A stretch of DNA of 64,000 bases from Azospirillum sp. TSH100 (GCF_004923295.1 NZ_CP039634.1:558001-622000), one strand, 5' to 3'; numbered from the stretch's first letter, positions 55,364 to 64,000 are shown. Notes: generated from the sequence alone by a model not told the origin. A program made the numbers and translations.

Positions 55364-55466
55364 CTCTGCAAAAATTGCCAGCACGAAACAGACGGCGACA
55401 GCGCGGTGCCGGGACGCTATCCTGCGGCCCGAAATTCCCCTCCCGTCGTTTCGACAGGCCAGCCGC

Positions 55467-57350
55467 GTGACCGATACCACAGCCGAAATCACCGCCGCCT
55501 CCGCTCCCGCCACCGGGCAGGCTTACCGGGTGCTGGCGCGCAAATACCGGCCGAAGACCTTCGACGAGTTGATCGGCCAGGACGCGCTGGTCCGCACCCT
55601 GACCAACGCCATCCAGTCCGGCCGCATCGCCCAGGCCTTCATGCTGACCGGCGTGCGCGGCGTCGGCAAGACCACCACCGCCCGCATCATCGCCCGCGCG
55701 CTGAACTGCACCGGCCCGGACGGCACCGGCGGGCCGACGGTCAGCCCCTGCGGCGTCTGCGACAATTGCCGCGCCATCGCGGAAGACCGCCACGTCGACG
55801 TGATGGAGATGGACGCCGCCAGCCACACCGGCGTCGACGACATCCGCGAGATCATCGACGGCGTGCGCTACGCGCCCGTTTCGGCCCGCTACAAGCTCTA
55901 CATCATCGACGAGGTCCACATGCTCTCCAAGAGCGCGTTCAACGCGCTCCTGAAGACGCTGGAGGAACCGCCGAGCCATGTGAAGTTCGTCTTCGCCACC
56001 ACAGAAATCCGCAAGGTGCCGGTGACGGTGCTGTCGCGCTGCCAGCGTTTCGACCTGCGCCGCGTCGACGCCCAGGTGTTGAAGGAACATTTCACCCGCG
56101 TCACCGCCCTGGAAGGCGCCGACATCGAGGGCGACGCCGCCTCGCTGATCGCGCGGGCCGCCGACGGGTCGGTGCGCGACGGTCTGTCGCTGCTCGATCA
56201 GGCCATAGCACTCGCCGCCGGCACCGTCACCGCGCAGCAGGTGCGCGACATGCTGGGACTGGCCGACCGCACCCGCGTCATCGACCTGTTCGAGGCCGCC
56301 GTCTCCGCCAAGCCGGCCGAGGCGATGGACATCCTGGCCGACCTGCACCGCGTCGGCGCCGATCCGGTGGTGATCCTCCAGGATCTGCTCGACCTCGTCC
56401 ACAATCTGACCCGCCTGAAGGTGGTGCCGGACAGCGCCAACGACCCCTCCCTGCCGGAAGCCGAGCGCACGCGCGGCGCCTCGCTGTCGACCAAGCTCGG
56501 CATGCCGGCGCTGACCCGTGCCTGGCAATTGCTGTTGAAGGGGCTGAACGAGGTGCAGGCCGCCCCGGTGCCGCAGCAGGCGCTGGAGATGGTGATCGTC
56601 CGCCTGTCCTACGCCGCCGACCTGCCGACCCCGGGCGAGCTGATCCGCCAGTTCCAGGCCCAACAGGCCTCCGGTGGAGCCGGCGCCCCGATGGGCCGTG
56701 GTCCCGGCGGCAATGGCGGACCGGTTGCCGTCGCCACCCAACCTTCCTCCATGGCGACCCACGCCGTCGCCCGCTCCATGGGCTCCGCCCAGCCGCAGAG
56801 CGCTCCGGTGGCGCAGGCGGCACCCGCCCCCATGGCCACTCCGGCCCCCATTGCGGCCGGAGAAGAACTGTCGCCGATGCCGCACGACTTCCGTGCGCTG
56901 GTGCAGCTGTTCTCCGAGCAGCGCGAGGGCGCGCTCTACGGCTATCTGATGGAGACGGTGCAGCTGGTCCGCATGGAGCCGGGCCGGCTGGAGCTGAAGC
57001 TCCGCCCGGCCGCCCCGCCGACCCTGCCGGCCAAGGTCGGGCAGTTCCTGACCGAATGGACCGGCCAGCGCTGGATCGTCGCGCTGTCGGACGGCCCGGC
57101 GCAGCCGACGCTGGCCGAGCAGGATCAGGCCGAAAAGAACCGCGCCTGGGCCGAGGCGGAGGCCAACCCGGTGGTGCGCGCCGTGCTCGACGCCTTCAGC
57201 GGAGCGAAGATCATCGACGTCCGCGACCTCGCCGAAGTTGCCGCGGCGGAGAGTGCGGCGGTTGCGGATGACGGCGAGACACCCGATTTCATGGTTCAGC
57301 AGCAGGACGATGGGGTGTATTACCCCCTCGACGACGAAGGAGAGTACTGA
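55467..57350 (+). CDS. dnaX: DNA polymerase III subunits gamma/tau
   Basis: A 627-residue clamp-loader ATPase. AAA+ motifs are Walker A GVRGVGKTT (62-70), the zinc-binding Cys cluster (CGVCDNC with an earlier Cys), and Walker B IIDEVHMLSKSAFNALLKTL. FVFATTEIRKVPVTVLSRCQ and the arginine-finger SRC follow. Beyond about residue 395 is a Gly/Pro/Ala-rich linker, then a C-terminal tau domain (MPHDFRALVQLFSEQREGAL). The start is a GTG at 55467. Followed by ybaB after 3 bases. No frameshift site for gamma was identified. Confidence 0.95.
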   Translation: MTDTTAEITAASAPATGQAYRVLARKYRPKTFDELIGQDALVRTLTNAIQSGRIAQAFMLTGVRGVGKTTTARIIARALNCTGPDGTGGPTVSPCGVCDNCRAIAEDRHVDVMEMDAASHTGVDDIREIIDGVRYAPVSARYKLYIIDEVHMLSKSAFNALLKTLEEPPSHVKFVFATTEIRKVPVTVLSRCQRFDLRRVDAQVLKEHFTRVTALEGADIEGDAASLIARAADGSVRDGLSLLDQAIALAAGTVTAQQVRDMLGLADRTRVIDLFEAAVSAKPAEAMDILADLHRVGADPVVILQDLLDLVHNLTRLKVVPDSANDPSLPEAERTRGASLSTKLGMPALTRAWQLLLKGLNEVQAAPVPQQALEMVIVRLSYAADLPTPGELIRQFQAQQASGGAGAPMGRGPGGNGGPVAVATQPSSMATHAVARSMGSAQPQSAPVAQAAPAPMATPAPIAAGEELSPMPHDFRALVQLFSEQREGALYGYLMETVQLVRMEPGRLELKLRPAAPPTLPAKVGQFLTEWTGQRWIVALSDGPAQPTLAEQDQAEKNRAWAEAEANPVVRAVLDAFSGAKIIDVRDLAEVAAAESAAVADDGETPDFMVQQQDDGVYYPLDDEGEY

Positions 57351-57353
57351 CCG

Positions 57354-57677
57354 ATGAAGAATATCGGCAACATGATGAAGCAGGCCCAGCAGATGCAGGC
57401 CAAGATGCAGGAAATGCAGGCGAGCCTGGAGCAGGTCGAAGTGACCGGCCAGAGCGCCGCCGGCATGGTCGTCGTGACCGTCAACGGCAAGAGCGAGATG
57501 AAGAAGGTCAAGCTCGACAAGTCCGTCGTCGATCCCGAGGACGTCGAGGTTCTGGAGGACCTGATCGTCGCCGCCTTCAACGACGCCAAGAAGAAGGTCG
57601 AGCAGCACGTCGCCGAGGAGACCTCGAAGATGATGGGCGGCCTCAAGCTGCCGCCGGGCATCAAGCTGCCGTTCTGA
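57354..57677 (+). CDS. ybaB: YbaB/EbfC family nucleoid-associated protein
   Basis: A 107-residue DNA-binding protein. The N-terminal amphipathic helix MMKQAQQMQAKMQEMQASLE is followed by VTGQSAAGMVVVTVNGKSEM, then VDPEDVEVLEDLIVAAFNDA and a C-terminal MMGGLKLPPGIKLPF. It sits between dnaX and recR, 3 bases after dnaX, which is the conserved dnaX-ybaB-recR order. Confidence 0.96.
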   Translation: MKNIGNMMKQAQQMQAKMQEMQASLEQVEVTGQSAAGMVVVTVNGKSEMKKVKLDKSVVDPEDVEVLEDLIVAAFNDAKKKVEQHVAEETSKMMGGLKLPPGIKLPF

Positions 57678-57702
57678 TCCAATAGTCTTTTGTGAGAATC
57701 CC

Positions 57703-57723
57703 CTCTCCCCGGAGGGGAGAGGC
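57703..57723. repeat. Palindrome of the CCTCTCCC type
   Basis: CCTCTCCCC-GGA-GGGGAGAGG, a perfect 9-bp stem with a 3-base loop, between ybaB and recR. It resembles the hairpin at 37305-37338, so it may be one of a dispersed family. Confidence 0.6.
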
Positions 57724-57737
57724 GGATTTGCACATCG

Positions 57738-58331
57738 ATGATCGGACCTGAAATCGAACGCCTGATCCAGCTGCTGTCCAAGCTGCCGGGGCTAGGTCCC
57801 CGGTCGGCGCGGCGGGCGGCGCTGCATCTGATGAAGCGGCGGGACAGCCTGCTGGTGCCCCTGTCGGAAGCGATGGCGGCGGCCGGCGAATCGATCCGCG
57901 CCTGCTCCGTCTGCGGCAATCTGGACAGCCGGGATCCCTGCACCGTCTGCTCCGACCCCACGCGCGACCGGTCGGTCATCTGCGTGGTGGAGGATGCCGG
58001 CGACCTGTGGGCGCTGGAGCGCACCCGCGCCTTCCGCGGCACCTATCATGTGCTGGGCGGCCTGCTTTCGGCCTTGCAGGGCGTCGGTCCCGACGATCTG
58101 AACATCGCCGGCCTCGCCGAGCGTGCCAAGGACCCGGCGGTGCGCGAGATCATCCTGGCGCTGAACGCCACCGTCGACGGCCAGACCACCGCCCATGTGG
58201 TGACCGACCGCCTGACCGACTCCGACGTGTCTGTCTCCCGCCTCGCCCATGGCGTCCCGGTCGGCGGCGAACTGGACTATCTCGACGACGGCACGCTGAC
58301 CGCCGCGCTGAAGGCACGGCGGCCGCTGTAA
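57738..58331 (+). CDS. recR: Recombination protein RecR
   Basis: A 197-residue RecR. The helix-hairpin-helix segment [20 protein letters not shown] is followed by a four-Cys zinc finger (Cys56, 59, 68, 71). The TOPRIM domain has [20 protein letters not shown] and [20 protein letters not shown], and the C-terminus [20 protein letters not shown]. It acts with RecF/RecO in gap repair. The third gene of the dnaX-ybaB-recR cluster, 60 bases after ybaB. Confidence 0.97.
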   Translation: MIGPEIERLIQLLSKLPGLGPRSARRAALHLMKRRDSLLVPLSEAMAAAGESIRACSVCGNLDSRDPCTVCSDPTRDRSVICVVEDAGDLWALERTRAFRGTYHVLGGLLSALQGVGPDDLNIAGLAERAKDPAVREIILALNATVDGQTTAHVVTDRLTDSDVSVSRLAHGVPVGGELDYLDDGTLTAALKARRPL

Positions 58332-58350
58332 TCCACGTCTTTGTAGTCCT

Positions 58351-59682
58351 TTACCGCTCGAACAGCCCGACCAGTTCCACATGGGCCGACCACAGGAACT
58401 GGTCGACCGGCCAGACCTTCACCAGACGATAGCCGCCATCCACCAGAACCCGCGCGTCGCGGGCGAAGCTGGCGGGGTTGCAGGACACCCCCACCACCCG
58501 CGGCACCTTGGCTCCGGCGAGCGTTCCCGCCTGGGCCGCCGCACCGGCGCGCGGCGGATCGAACACCACGGCATCGTAACGATTGAGTTCCCTGGCGCTC
58601 AGCGGGTTCTCGAACAGGTCGCGCCGCTCCGCCGTCAGCCGCAGCCCCTGCACCGAACGGCCAAGCGCCGCCACCGCCGCCTCGTCGCCTTCGACCGCAT
58701 GGACCGCAGCCTGTTGCGCAAGCGGAATGGAAAAGGTGCCGATGCCGGCGAACAGGTCGGCGATGCGGGCGGCCTGCCCCACCCCGTCACGCACCGCGGC
58801 GACCAGGGCCGCCTCACCCTCGGCACTCGCCTGGAGGAAGGCGCCGGGCGGCGGCTGGATCGGAACGCCTGCGAAACGGATGAAGGCCGGCCGTCGGTTC
58901 GCCACCGGCTCCGCTGCCGCGCGGTCGGTCGGCTGCCAATTGATGCGGGCGACGCGCTGCGGCTCGAACCCGACCAGCGCCTCGCGCGCCGCACGGTCCA
59001 GGCTACGCGGCCCGACCAGCAGCAGGTCCACCCCGCCCTCCAGATCGGTCAGCACGACGTCGGCATCGCCGCCGTCCGGCAGCAGGCCGTTCAGCAGGGT
59101 CCGCAGAGGCTCCACCAACGCGAACAGGCGGGGCGCCAGGACCGGGCACTCCTCCAGATCGACCAGCCGGTGGCTCTGCCGCTCGTTGAAGCCGAACCAG
59201 ACCCGTTTGCCCCGCTTCAGCGCCGCGAAGCGGGCGCGGCGCCGGGCCCCGGCCGGCGTCCGCGCCAGCGGCTCCATCGCGACATCGCCCAGCCCCACCC
59301 GCTCCAGCGCCCCGCGCACCATCCCGACGTTCCAGCCGGCGTACGTCGCATCGTCCATCTGCTGGAGCGTACAGCCACCGCAGCGGCCGAAATGCCGGCA
59401 GGGCGGTGTCTGGCGGCCGGGGCCGGGTTCCAGCACCTCCAGCAGTTCGGCCCGTACGCCCTCGCCTTTCCCGTCGCTTTCGGCAACACGTACGCGCACG
59501 CGGTCGCCCGTCACCGTATAGGGCACGAACAGGCGCAAGCCGTCAGCGAACGCCAGCCCGTCACCGCGCGCACCGACGTCGGTGATGGACACCTCCATCT
59601 CCCGCGCCTCGACAGGCGGCTGGGCGGTCTTGCGGGTCGGCTGGCGTCCCTTGGTGAAAGGGCGCTTGGCGGGGCGGGTCAT
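58351..59682 (-). CDS. Class I SAM-dependent RNA methyltransferase (RlmD/TrmA family)
   Basis: A 443-residue m5U methyltransferase. An N-terminal TRAM-like domain (EVSITDVGARGDGLAFADGL) is followed by an Fe-S cluster cysteine set: CRHFGRCGGC and a later Cys in LEECPVLA. The SAM site is DLFAGIGTFSIPLA, and motif DPPRAG is present. The catalytic Cys lies in VGVSCNPASFARD. It most likely makes 5-methyluridine in 23S rRNA. The exact position modified cannot be told. Starts ATG 59682; 42 bases after the thioesterase gene on the same strand. Confidence 0.9.
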   Translation of the reverse strand: MTRPAKRPFTKGRQPTRKTAQPPVEAREMEVSITDVGARGDGLAFADGLRLFVPYTVTGDRVRVRVAESDGKGEGVRAELLEVLEPGPGRQTPPCRHFGRCGGCTLQQMDDATYAGWNVGMVRGALERVGLGDVAMEPLARTPAGARRRARFAALKRGKRVWFGFNERQSHRLVDLEECPVLAPRLFALVEPLRTLLNGLLPDGGDADVVLTDLEGGVDLLLVGPRSLDRAAREALVGFEPQRVARINWQPTDRAAAEPVANRRPAFIRFAGVPIQPPPGAFLQASAEGEAALVAAVRDGVGQAARIADLFAGIGTFSIPLAQQAAVHAVEGDEAAVAALGRSVQGLRLTAERRDLFENPLSARELNRYDAVVFDPPRAGAAAQAGTLAGAKVPRVVGVSCNPASFARDARVLVDGGYRLVKVWPVDQFLWSAHVELVGLFER

Positions 59683-59724
59683 GGTGGATGTCCGTGGGGA
59701 GATGCAGAGCGACAACGCCCCCCT

Positions 59725-60147
59725 TTACGCCTCCAGCAGCTTGGCGCGCAACGGTTCCGGGATCGGCGTCGGACGATGGGCAGCCTTGTCGACGATCACC
59801 GCCACCGCTTCCTGGGTGGCGATGCAGCGGTCGCCCAGGAAGATGGCGCAGCCCAGCGTGATCGAGCTGGTGCCGACCCGCAGTGTCCGCGCCCCGATCC
59901 GCACGGTGTTGGGATAGAGCAGCTCCGCCTTGTATTCGATCAGGCTCCGGGCCAGCACGACGGTCCAGGGATCCTCGTCGCGGAAGCCGCCGGCGCCATG
60001 CAGCAGGGCGATGCGCGCCTGTTCGAAGAAGACGCCGATCGCGTTGTTGTTGACGTGCCCGACCGCGTCCAGGTCGTTGAAGCGCACGCGCTCCTCCCAC
60101 CAGAAGCGATAGAGGCCGGGGCTGGTCAGGTCGGGCGTGCCGGTCAT
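59725..60147 (-). CDS. Acyl-CoA thioesterase, 4-hydroxybenzoyl-CoA thioesterase-like (hotdog fold)
   Basis: A 140-residue hotdog-fold protein. The active-site stretch VRFNDLDAVGHVNNNAIGVF has the catalytic Asp and the GHVNN signature. LLYPNTVRIGARTLRVGTSS and the last strand QEAVAVIVD complete the fold. It hydrolyses acyl-CoA thioesters; substrate unknown. AAGGAAG is placed nine bases before ATG 60147. Upstream ATG at 60213 is unlikely. Confidence 0.9.
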   Translation of the reverse strand: MTGTPDLTSPGLYRFWWEERVRFNDLDAVGHVNNNAIGVFFEQARIALLHGAGGFRDEDPWTVVLARSLIEYKAELLYPNTVRIGARTLRVGTSSITLGCAIFLGDRCIATQEAVAVIVDKAAHRPTPIPEPLRAKLLEA

Positions 60148-60339
60148 GCCGTCTTCCTTACCGTATAGGTCAATGCATCCCCGGACTGTGGCGTATGGTC
60201 CGGAGCGGCGCAAGCCCGGCTTCCCGCTTTACGGCCTCAATTCGCGCCATATTTCCAGTGGACCCCGCGAATTCCCGCGCCAATCCCCGATGGGCCGTGT
60301 TATTGGAGTCGGACCAACCCCTCCGCAACGGACCGGACG

Positions 60340-60585
60340 ATGAGCAAGGACACCACCAACCAGACGGCCGAGGCGCTGTTCGAAAAGGCGCTGTCGATCG
60401 CCGAAAAGCATCTGGATGAGGCGATCAAGGAAGGTGGCCCGCTCGGCCCCTACATCGCCGTCGCCATGATCGAGGCCGCGGTGAACGCCGCCGTGGACGA
60501 GACCAGCCACGAAGACGTCATCGACATGCTGCGCGACCTCGCCGCCCAGATCGAGGCGGACGCCGACGAGGCGGAAGAAGACTGA
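60340..60585 (+). CDS. Small acidic protein of unknown function
   Basis: An 81-residue, strongly acidic, all-helical protein: ALFEKALSIAEKHLDEAIKE, YIAVAMIEAAVNAAVDETSH and a tail of Glu/Asp. No Cys or aromatic core to speak of. It ends 3 bases before the convergent permease stop. I do not recognise it. Confidence 0.55.
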   Translation: MSKDTTNQTAEALFEKALSIAEKHLDEAIKEGGPLGPYIAVAMIEAAVNAAVDETSHEDVIDMLRDLAAQIEADADEAEED

Positions 60586-60588
60586 CGC

Positions 60589-61416
60589 TTACGCCGGCTC
60601 CAAAGCCGCTGCGGCCCCTGCCTGCCGGCGCGCCTCGCGCCGGCGCAGGATCTCGTAGACGACGGCGCCCAGGATGGTCAGCGCGATCAGCACCAGCGAG
60701 AGCGCGTTGACCGCCGGGGTCAGGCCGGTGCGCACCTTGGTCGCGATGTAGACGGTCAGGGTGGTGTCCAGCCCGCGCACGAACAGCGTGGTGTTGTAGT
60801 TCTCGAAGCTCTGCAGGAACGCCAGCAGGGCCGCCGACAGGATCGCCGGCATCAGGTACGGCAGCGTGATGCGCCGGAAAACCTGCCCATGCGTGGCGCC
60901 GAGGTCGAGTGCCGCCTCCTCCAGCAGCGGATCGAACCGCTCCAGCCTTGCCGAGAACAGCAGCATGGCATAGGCGGCGATGAAGCTGGACTGCGCCACC
61001 ACGGTCAGGAACAGCCCGCCGCTGACCCCGAACCATTCCCGCCAGAACACCAGGGTGGAGATGCCGACGATCACCCCCGGCGTCAGCAGCGGCGACACCA
61101 TCAGCGCGTAGAGGAAGGTCTTGGCCCGGCTGTGCAGCCGGTCGAGCAGCAGGGCCGCCGCCAGCCCCAGCGGCACCGCCAGCGCGATCACTCCCGCCCC
61201 GACCAGCAGGCTGGTGCCCAGCGCCGCCCACATGCGCTGGTCGTCCCACAGCGCCTGGAACCAGCTCAGCGTGAACCCCATCCAGGGCGTCACGGTGGGA
61301 AAGCGGCTGCTGTTGAAGGTCGCCGCCGCCATGATGCCCAGCGGCAGGAACAGATAGCCGAAGAACAGGACCAGATAGGCGCCGGTCAGCAGGCGGCGGA
61401 GGCGGGCTGCGGTCAT
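60589..61416 (-). CDS. ABC transporter permease, PotC-like
   Basis: A 275-residue inner-membrane permease. The helices include AYLVLFFGYLFLPLGIMAAA and FLTVVAQSSFIAAYAMLLFS. The EAA loop is EEAALDLGATHGQVFRRITL, and the end is a Ala-rich tail. The spermidine/putrescine class is the best match. It is 25 bases downstream of the partner permease. No ATPase or binding protein gene lies in the cluster. Confidence 0.88.
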   Translation of the reverse strand: MTAARLRRLLTGAYLVLFFGYLFLPLGIMAAATFNSSRFPTVTPWMGFTLSWFQALWDDQRMWAALGTSLLVGAGVIALAVPLGLAAALLLDRLHSRAKTFLYALMVSPLLTPGVIVGISTLVFWREWFGVSGGLFLTVVAQSSFIAAYAMLLFSARLERFDPLLEEAALDLGATHGQVFRRITLPYLMPAILSAALLAFLQSFENYNTTLFVRGLDTTLTVYIATKVRTGLTPAVNALSLVLIALTILGAVVYEILRRREARRQAGAAAALEPA

Positions 61417-61441
61417 GATTGCGGGCTCACTTCGCGATGGC

Positions 61442-62326
61442 TCATTTCGCAATATCGGCCAGCCCGACACGGAACAGCCGCATCGCGCCCAGGATGAAGC
61501 CGATGCACAGCACCAGCAGGATGAAGGCGTAGGCCGCCCCCTGGTTCCAATTCCCGCCCTCGAAGAACCAGTTGTAGATGATCTCGGTGAACCAGCGGCT
61601 GTTCGGCCCGCCCAGCAGGGCGGGCACGGCATAGCTGCCGGCGGCCAGCATGAAGGTCATGATGCTGCCGACGGCGATGCCCGGCTTGGCATGCGGCAGC
61701 ACGATCCGGCGGTGGATGCGCAGCCAGCCGGCACCGAGGTCGCGTGCCGCCTCGATCTGGTTGCGGTCCAGCGACTCGATGGCGTTGTACAGCGGGAAGA
61801 CCATGAACAGGATGTAGACATAGACCATCCCGACGATCACCCCGGCGTCGCCGCCCAGGAAGCGCTGCGGCTCGTCGATGATGCCGAGCCACAGCAGAAT
61901 CGCGTTCAGCGGTCCGTTGAAGGCCAGGATGATGTACCAGGAGAAGGTGCGCAGCAGCTCGTTGATCCAGAAGGGCACGATCAGCATCAGGATCAGCAGA
62001 GGCAGGCGCCGCCTGGGCGCCACCTGTGCCAGATAGAAGGCGACCGGATAGCAGACGGCCAGCGTGGTCGCGGTGACGAGCGCGCTTGCCCAGATCGTCT
62101 TCAGGAAGATCACCAGATGGATCTGGTTGGTCCACAAGGTCAGATAATTTTTGACCGTGAACACATCCTCCGGCCCGCCGAGCTTGGACGGCGGCAGCGA
62201 CGGCCGGAAGGAGAAGCCGATCATCATCAGCTGCGGCAGCACCACCAACAGCACCAGCCAGACCGCCACGGCCAGCAGGATCACCCCGGTCAGAACCGGG
62301 CCGTACCGGCGAAGAACCTCCGTCAT
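61442..62326 (-). CDS. ABC transporter permease, PotB-like
   Basis: A 294-residue permease. The first helix is TGVILLAVAVWLVLLVVLPQ, and the EAA loop reads AARDLGAGWLRIHRRIVLPH. FEGGNWNQGAAYAFILLVLC is near the C-terminus. The large extracytoplasmic segment and FLKTIWASALVTATTLAVCY are as in PotB/PotH. It pairs with the next gene to form the channel of a polyamine- or similar solute importer whose ATPase and binding protein must be encoded elsewhere, or beyond view. Confidence 0.88.
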   Translation of the reverse strand: MTEVLRRYGPVLTGVILLAVAVWLVLLVVLPQLMMIGFSFRPSLPPSKLGGPEDVFTVKNYLTLWTNQIHLVIFLKTIWASALVTATTLAVCYPVAFYLAQVAPRRRLPLLILMLIVPFWINELLRTFSWYIILAFNGPLNAILLWLGIIDEPQRFLGGDAGVIVGMVYVYILFMVFPLYNAIESLDRNQIEAARDLGAGWLRIHRRIVLPHAKPGIAVGSIMTFMLAAGSYAVPALLGGPNSRWFTEIIYNWFFEGGNWNQGAAYAFILLVLCIGFILGAMRLFRVGLADIAK

Positions 62327-62427
62327 TCGGGCGCTGCTCCAGCCTGTGGGACCGATTCGACGCCTAACATGGAGATTCCCGCCGACGCAAGCGCGGCTAT
62401 GTGACGATGACGTTCAGCAGAGGGGTC

Positions 62428-63204
62428 TCAGCCCAGATTGTGCTTGGACACCACCGCGGCGAAGTCGTCGCCGAAATGCTCGCCGACGCGGATGACGGAG
62501 ACGCCATGGGGAATCTCCTTCAGCGACGGATGGTCGAGATTCAGCGAGGTCAGCAGCGCCATCGGCACATGCTGGGTCACGCTCATCGCTCGCAGGCCGC
62601 GGATCAGGTCCAGGCCGGACAGACCGTCCATCACCATCGAGGCGATGACCATGTCCGGCGGCACGCGCACGGCAAGGCTGATCGATTCGATCGGGTCGGT
62701 CACCGTCATGGTGCGGAAGCCGCAGGCGGCCAGTTCCGTCCCCAGCTTCTTGGCGACGACCTTGGACGGGGTGACCAGCATGATCTCGACGTTGCGGACA
62801 TCGACATCGGTGACCTGGAATTCATAACGCACCGGCAGGGCGCGGATGATGCGGTTGGTCTCGGCCAGCAGCGGCTGTTCGGCGCGGTCGACCAGCTCGG
62901 AGATGCGGTCGATGAAGATTTGGGCGTCGACCAGCTCCTTCTCGTCCAGCCGCTTCAGGCCACTGAGGTAATCCTCCAGACGGTGGGCGACGAGGCTGAC
63001 CGTGGGATAGCCGAAGCTGGTGCCCATGCCCTTGAAATTATGAGCTTCCAGCCGCAACACGCCGATGGTCTCGGCATCGCTGCGCTGGCCCTTCACGCGG
63101 CCCGCCAGCGTCGCGTTCATCAACTCCAGCCGATCGCGCGCGTCGTCCACGAACTCCATGCGCAAGCGGTCTTCGAGGTCGTCGGTCGACAGGTACGAGG
63201 CCAT
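62428..63204 (-). CDS. Hpt domain fused to a degenerate receiver domain
   Basis: A 258-residue protein. The Hpt four-helix domain (1-115) has LRLEAHNFKGMGTSFGYPTV with the phosphorylatable His55. A receiver-like domain (about 135-258) follows, but it lacks the acidic pair (EIMLVTPSKVV), and the phosphoacceptor Asp is replaced in PPDMVIASMVMDGLSGLDLI (Ser/Ala at that place). It is therefore likely to pass phosphate through Hpt only, with a pseudo-receiver for binding. No kinase adjacent. A hairpin separates it from the next gene. Confidence 0.82.
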   Translation of the reverse strand: MASYLSTDDLEDRLRMEFVDDARDRLELMNATLAGRVKGQRSDAETIGVLRLEAHNFKGMGTSFGYPTVSLVAHRLEDYLSGLKRLDEKELVDAQIFIDRISELVDRAEQPLLAETNRIIRALPVRYEFQVTDVDVRNVEIMLVTPSKVVAKKLGTELAACGFRTMTVTDPIESISLAVRVPPDMVIASMVMDGLSGLDLIRGLRAMSVTQHVPMALLTSLNLDHPSLKEIPHGVSVIRVGEHFGDDFAAVVSKHNLG

Positions 63205-63271
63205 GGAGCGGATTCCGGATGAGGAAAGAGGTACCCCCGAAGGTACACCAAAACCGGACGCCGAAACAGAC

Positions 63272-63302
63272 GCGGCGCGCCCCTATTCCAAGGGACGCGC
63301 CG
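63272..63302 (-). terminator. Hairpin between the PadR-like gene and the Hpt gene
   Basis: GCGGCGCGCCCCT pairs with AGGGACGCGCCG with a bulge around a TATTCCA loop, 33 bases past the stop of the PadR-like gene. On the minus strand a weak T tract (TCTGTTT) follows. Likely a partial terminator. Confidence 0.45.
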
Positions 63303-63334
63303 CCAAGCTGAAAACCATTGGTTTTAAAGGGATA

Positions 63335-63880
63335 TCACAGGCGGGCGAGCAGCCCCTGGAACCAAGCCAGACGCTCCTCCGCCTGGGCGATGTCCAGTTC
63401 CAGCCAGGAGGCGAAATGCCCGTCGCCGCCGACATCGGCGCGCTTCAGATCGCCCAGCCGCGCCAGCTCGGTCTCGCAGAGCGACACGAGATTGTCGATC
63501 TGGTCGCGCTGCGACTCGACGTCCAGCAGGTGGAGGAAACGCAGCTTCAACGCGATGACCAGCTTGTTCAGCCCGTCGGCCGACGGTGCGCGCACATTGG
63601 CGCGCATCAGCGTGTCGAACTCCGCCCGGCCGGCCCCGGTCGGGCCGAGCAGGGCATTGTCTTCCATGCCGCTGCCGTCCAGCGCCTCGATCAGCCCCTC
63701 GTAGCGCAGCATCTCCAGCGAGGTGCCCATCAGGTCCAGCGACGGGCCCATGATGCGGTCGAGGAAATGGCGGACGGCGCCTGCCAGATCGGCATAGCGC
63801 AACGGACCGCCCTGGATCAGCGTGCCCAGGACGACGAGGCGCACGGCCTCCTTCGGCATCAGCGAGTTGTCACGGTACAT
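63335..63880 (-). CDS. PadR-like winged-helix protein, unknown target
   Basis: A 181-residue protein. The N-terminal part (AVRLVVLGTLIQGGPLRYAD and SLDLMGTSLEMLRYEGLIEA) has winged-helix character as in PadR regulators. The C-terminal helix pair (VIALKLRFLHLLDVESQRDQ to the end) resembles the PadR dimerisation region. The N-terminus is weakly conserved, so the family call is moderate. AGGGGG precedes ATG 63880; an upstream in-frame start is possible. Followed by the Hpt/pseudo-receiver gene on the same strand. Confidence 0.55.
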   Translation of the reverse strand: MYRDNSLMPKEAVRLVVLGTLIQGGPLRYADLAGAVRHFLDRIMGPSLDLMGTSLEMLRYEGLIEALDGSGMEDNALLGPTGAGRAEFDTLMRANVRAPSADGLNKLVIALKLRFLHLLDVESQRDQIDNLVSLCETELARLGDLKRADVGGDGHFASWLELDIAQAEERLAWFQGLLARL

Positions 63881-64000
63881 GGCGAACCCCCTGGGCGAAG
63901 CCCCGGATGACAGGATGGACGGACAAGGTAACGGCTGGTCCGCAGCGAGCACACTGCGAACCGATCGCAACACTATCCCTCAAAGTAGGGATGTGCGCCC

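Overview
The window is chromosomal DNA of a GC-rich alphaproteobacterium, most likely Azospirillum or a close relative in the Rhodospirillales. This rests on codon bias toward G/C in the third position and on alphaproteobacterial gene order: SRP RNA-dnaX-ybaB-recR, argD-argF-hslO, and a CycM-type membrane-anchored cytochrome c. It also rests on the gene types present: phasin, PilZ, GGDEF and Hpt signalling proteins, and the prkA-yeaH-spoVR stress cluster. No species assignment was possible by search.

Region 1-9.8 kb: the 5' part of mgtE (runs off the left edge), a STAS protein, a small membrane protein, a PAP2 phosphatase, tRNA-Leu(GAG) with its own promoter and terminator, lipB, two unknown proteins, acyP-fadD, a serine hydrolase and a PilZ protein. 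Region 9.8-14.8 kb: the minus-strand operon prkA-yeaH-spoVR, with a GC-rich hairpin in each gap. Region 15.7-22.9 kb: a receiver protein, a Nudix hydrolase, cycM, kdsB, pheA, a small unknown gene, nudC and hisN. Region 23-30.7 kb: a peptide ABC transporter operon (yejA-yejA-yejB-yejE-yejF) with two tandem substrate-binding proteins of identical length. It is followed by meaB, a phasin gene with candidate PhaR sites, rpmB, recX and an ABC-2 permease.

Region 35-38.4 kb: argD-argF (overlapping) and hslO. At 38.4-40.1 kb lies a two-gene minus-strand module of unusual base composition: an ImmA/IrrE-type zinc protease followed 3 bases later by a PIN-like protein. This is the best candidate in the window for an undescribed toxin/defence-type system. 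Region 40.2-46 kb: a lipoprotein, a small unknown protein, kup, a receiver-GGDEF gene broken by a frameshift in a run of seven C, and two membrane-anchored coiled-coil proteins.

Region 45.8-47 kb is an accessory hotspot. It holds an AT-rich gene resembling aegerolysin/ET79-type proteins, one copy of a long palindromic repeat, and a fragment of an ISAs1-type transposase, directly before the error-prone polymerase gene dnaE2. The second copy of the repeat lies at 20.1 kb in the opposite orientation, with compensatory changes in its stem.

Region 50-64 kb: a VOC protein with a WYL regulator and a candidate operator, a ParA-like ATPase, a CYTH-CHAD protein, pgk, SRP RNA, dnaX-ybaB-recR, an RlmD-type RNA methyltransferase and a thioesterase. 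It ends with a polyamine-type permease pair without ATPase or binding protein, an Hpt/pseudo-receiver protein and a PadR-like protein. No CRISPR array, rRNA or complete mobile element was seen.
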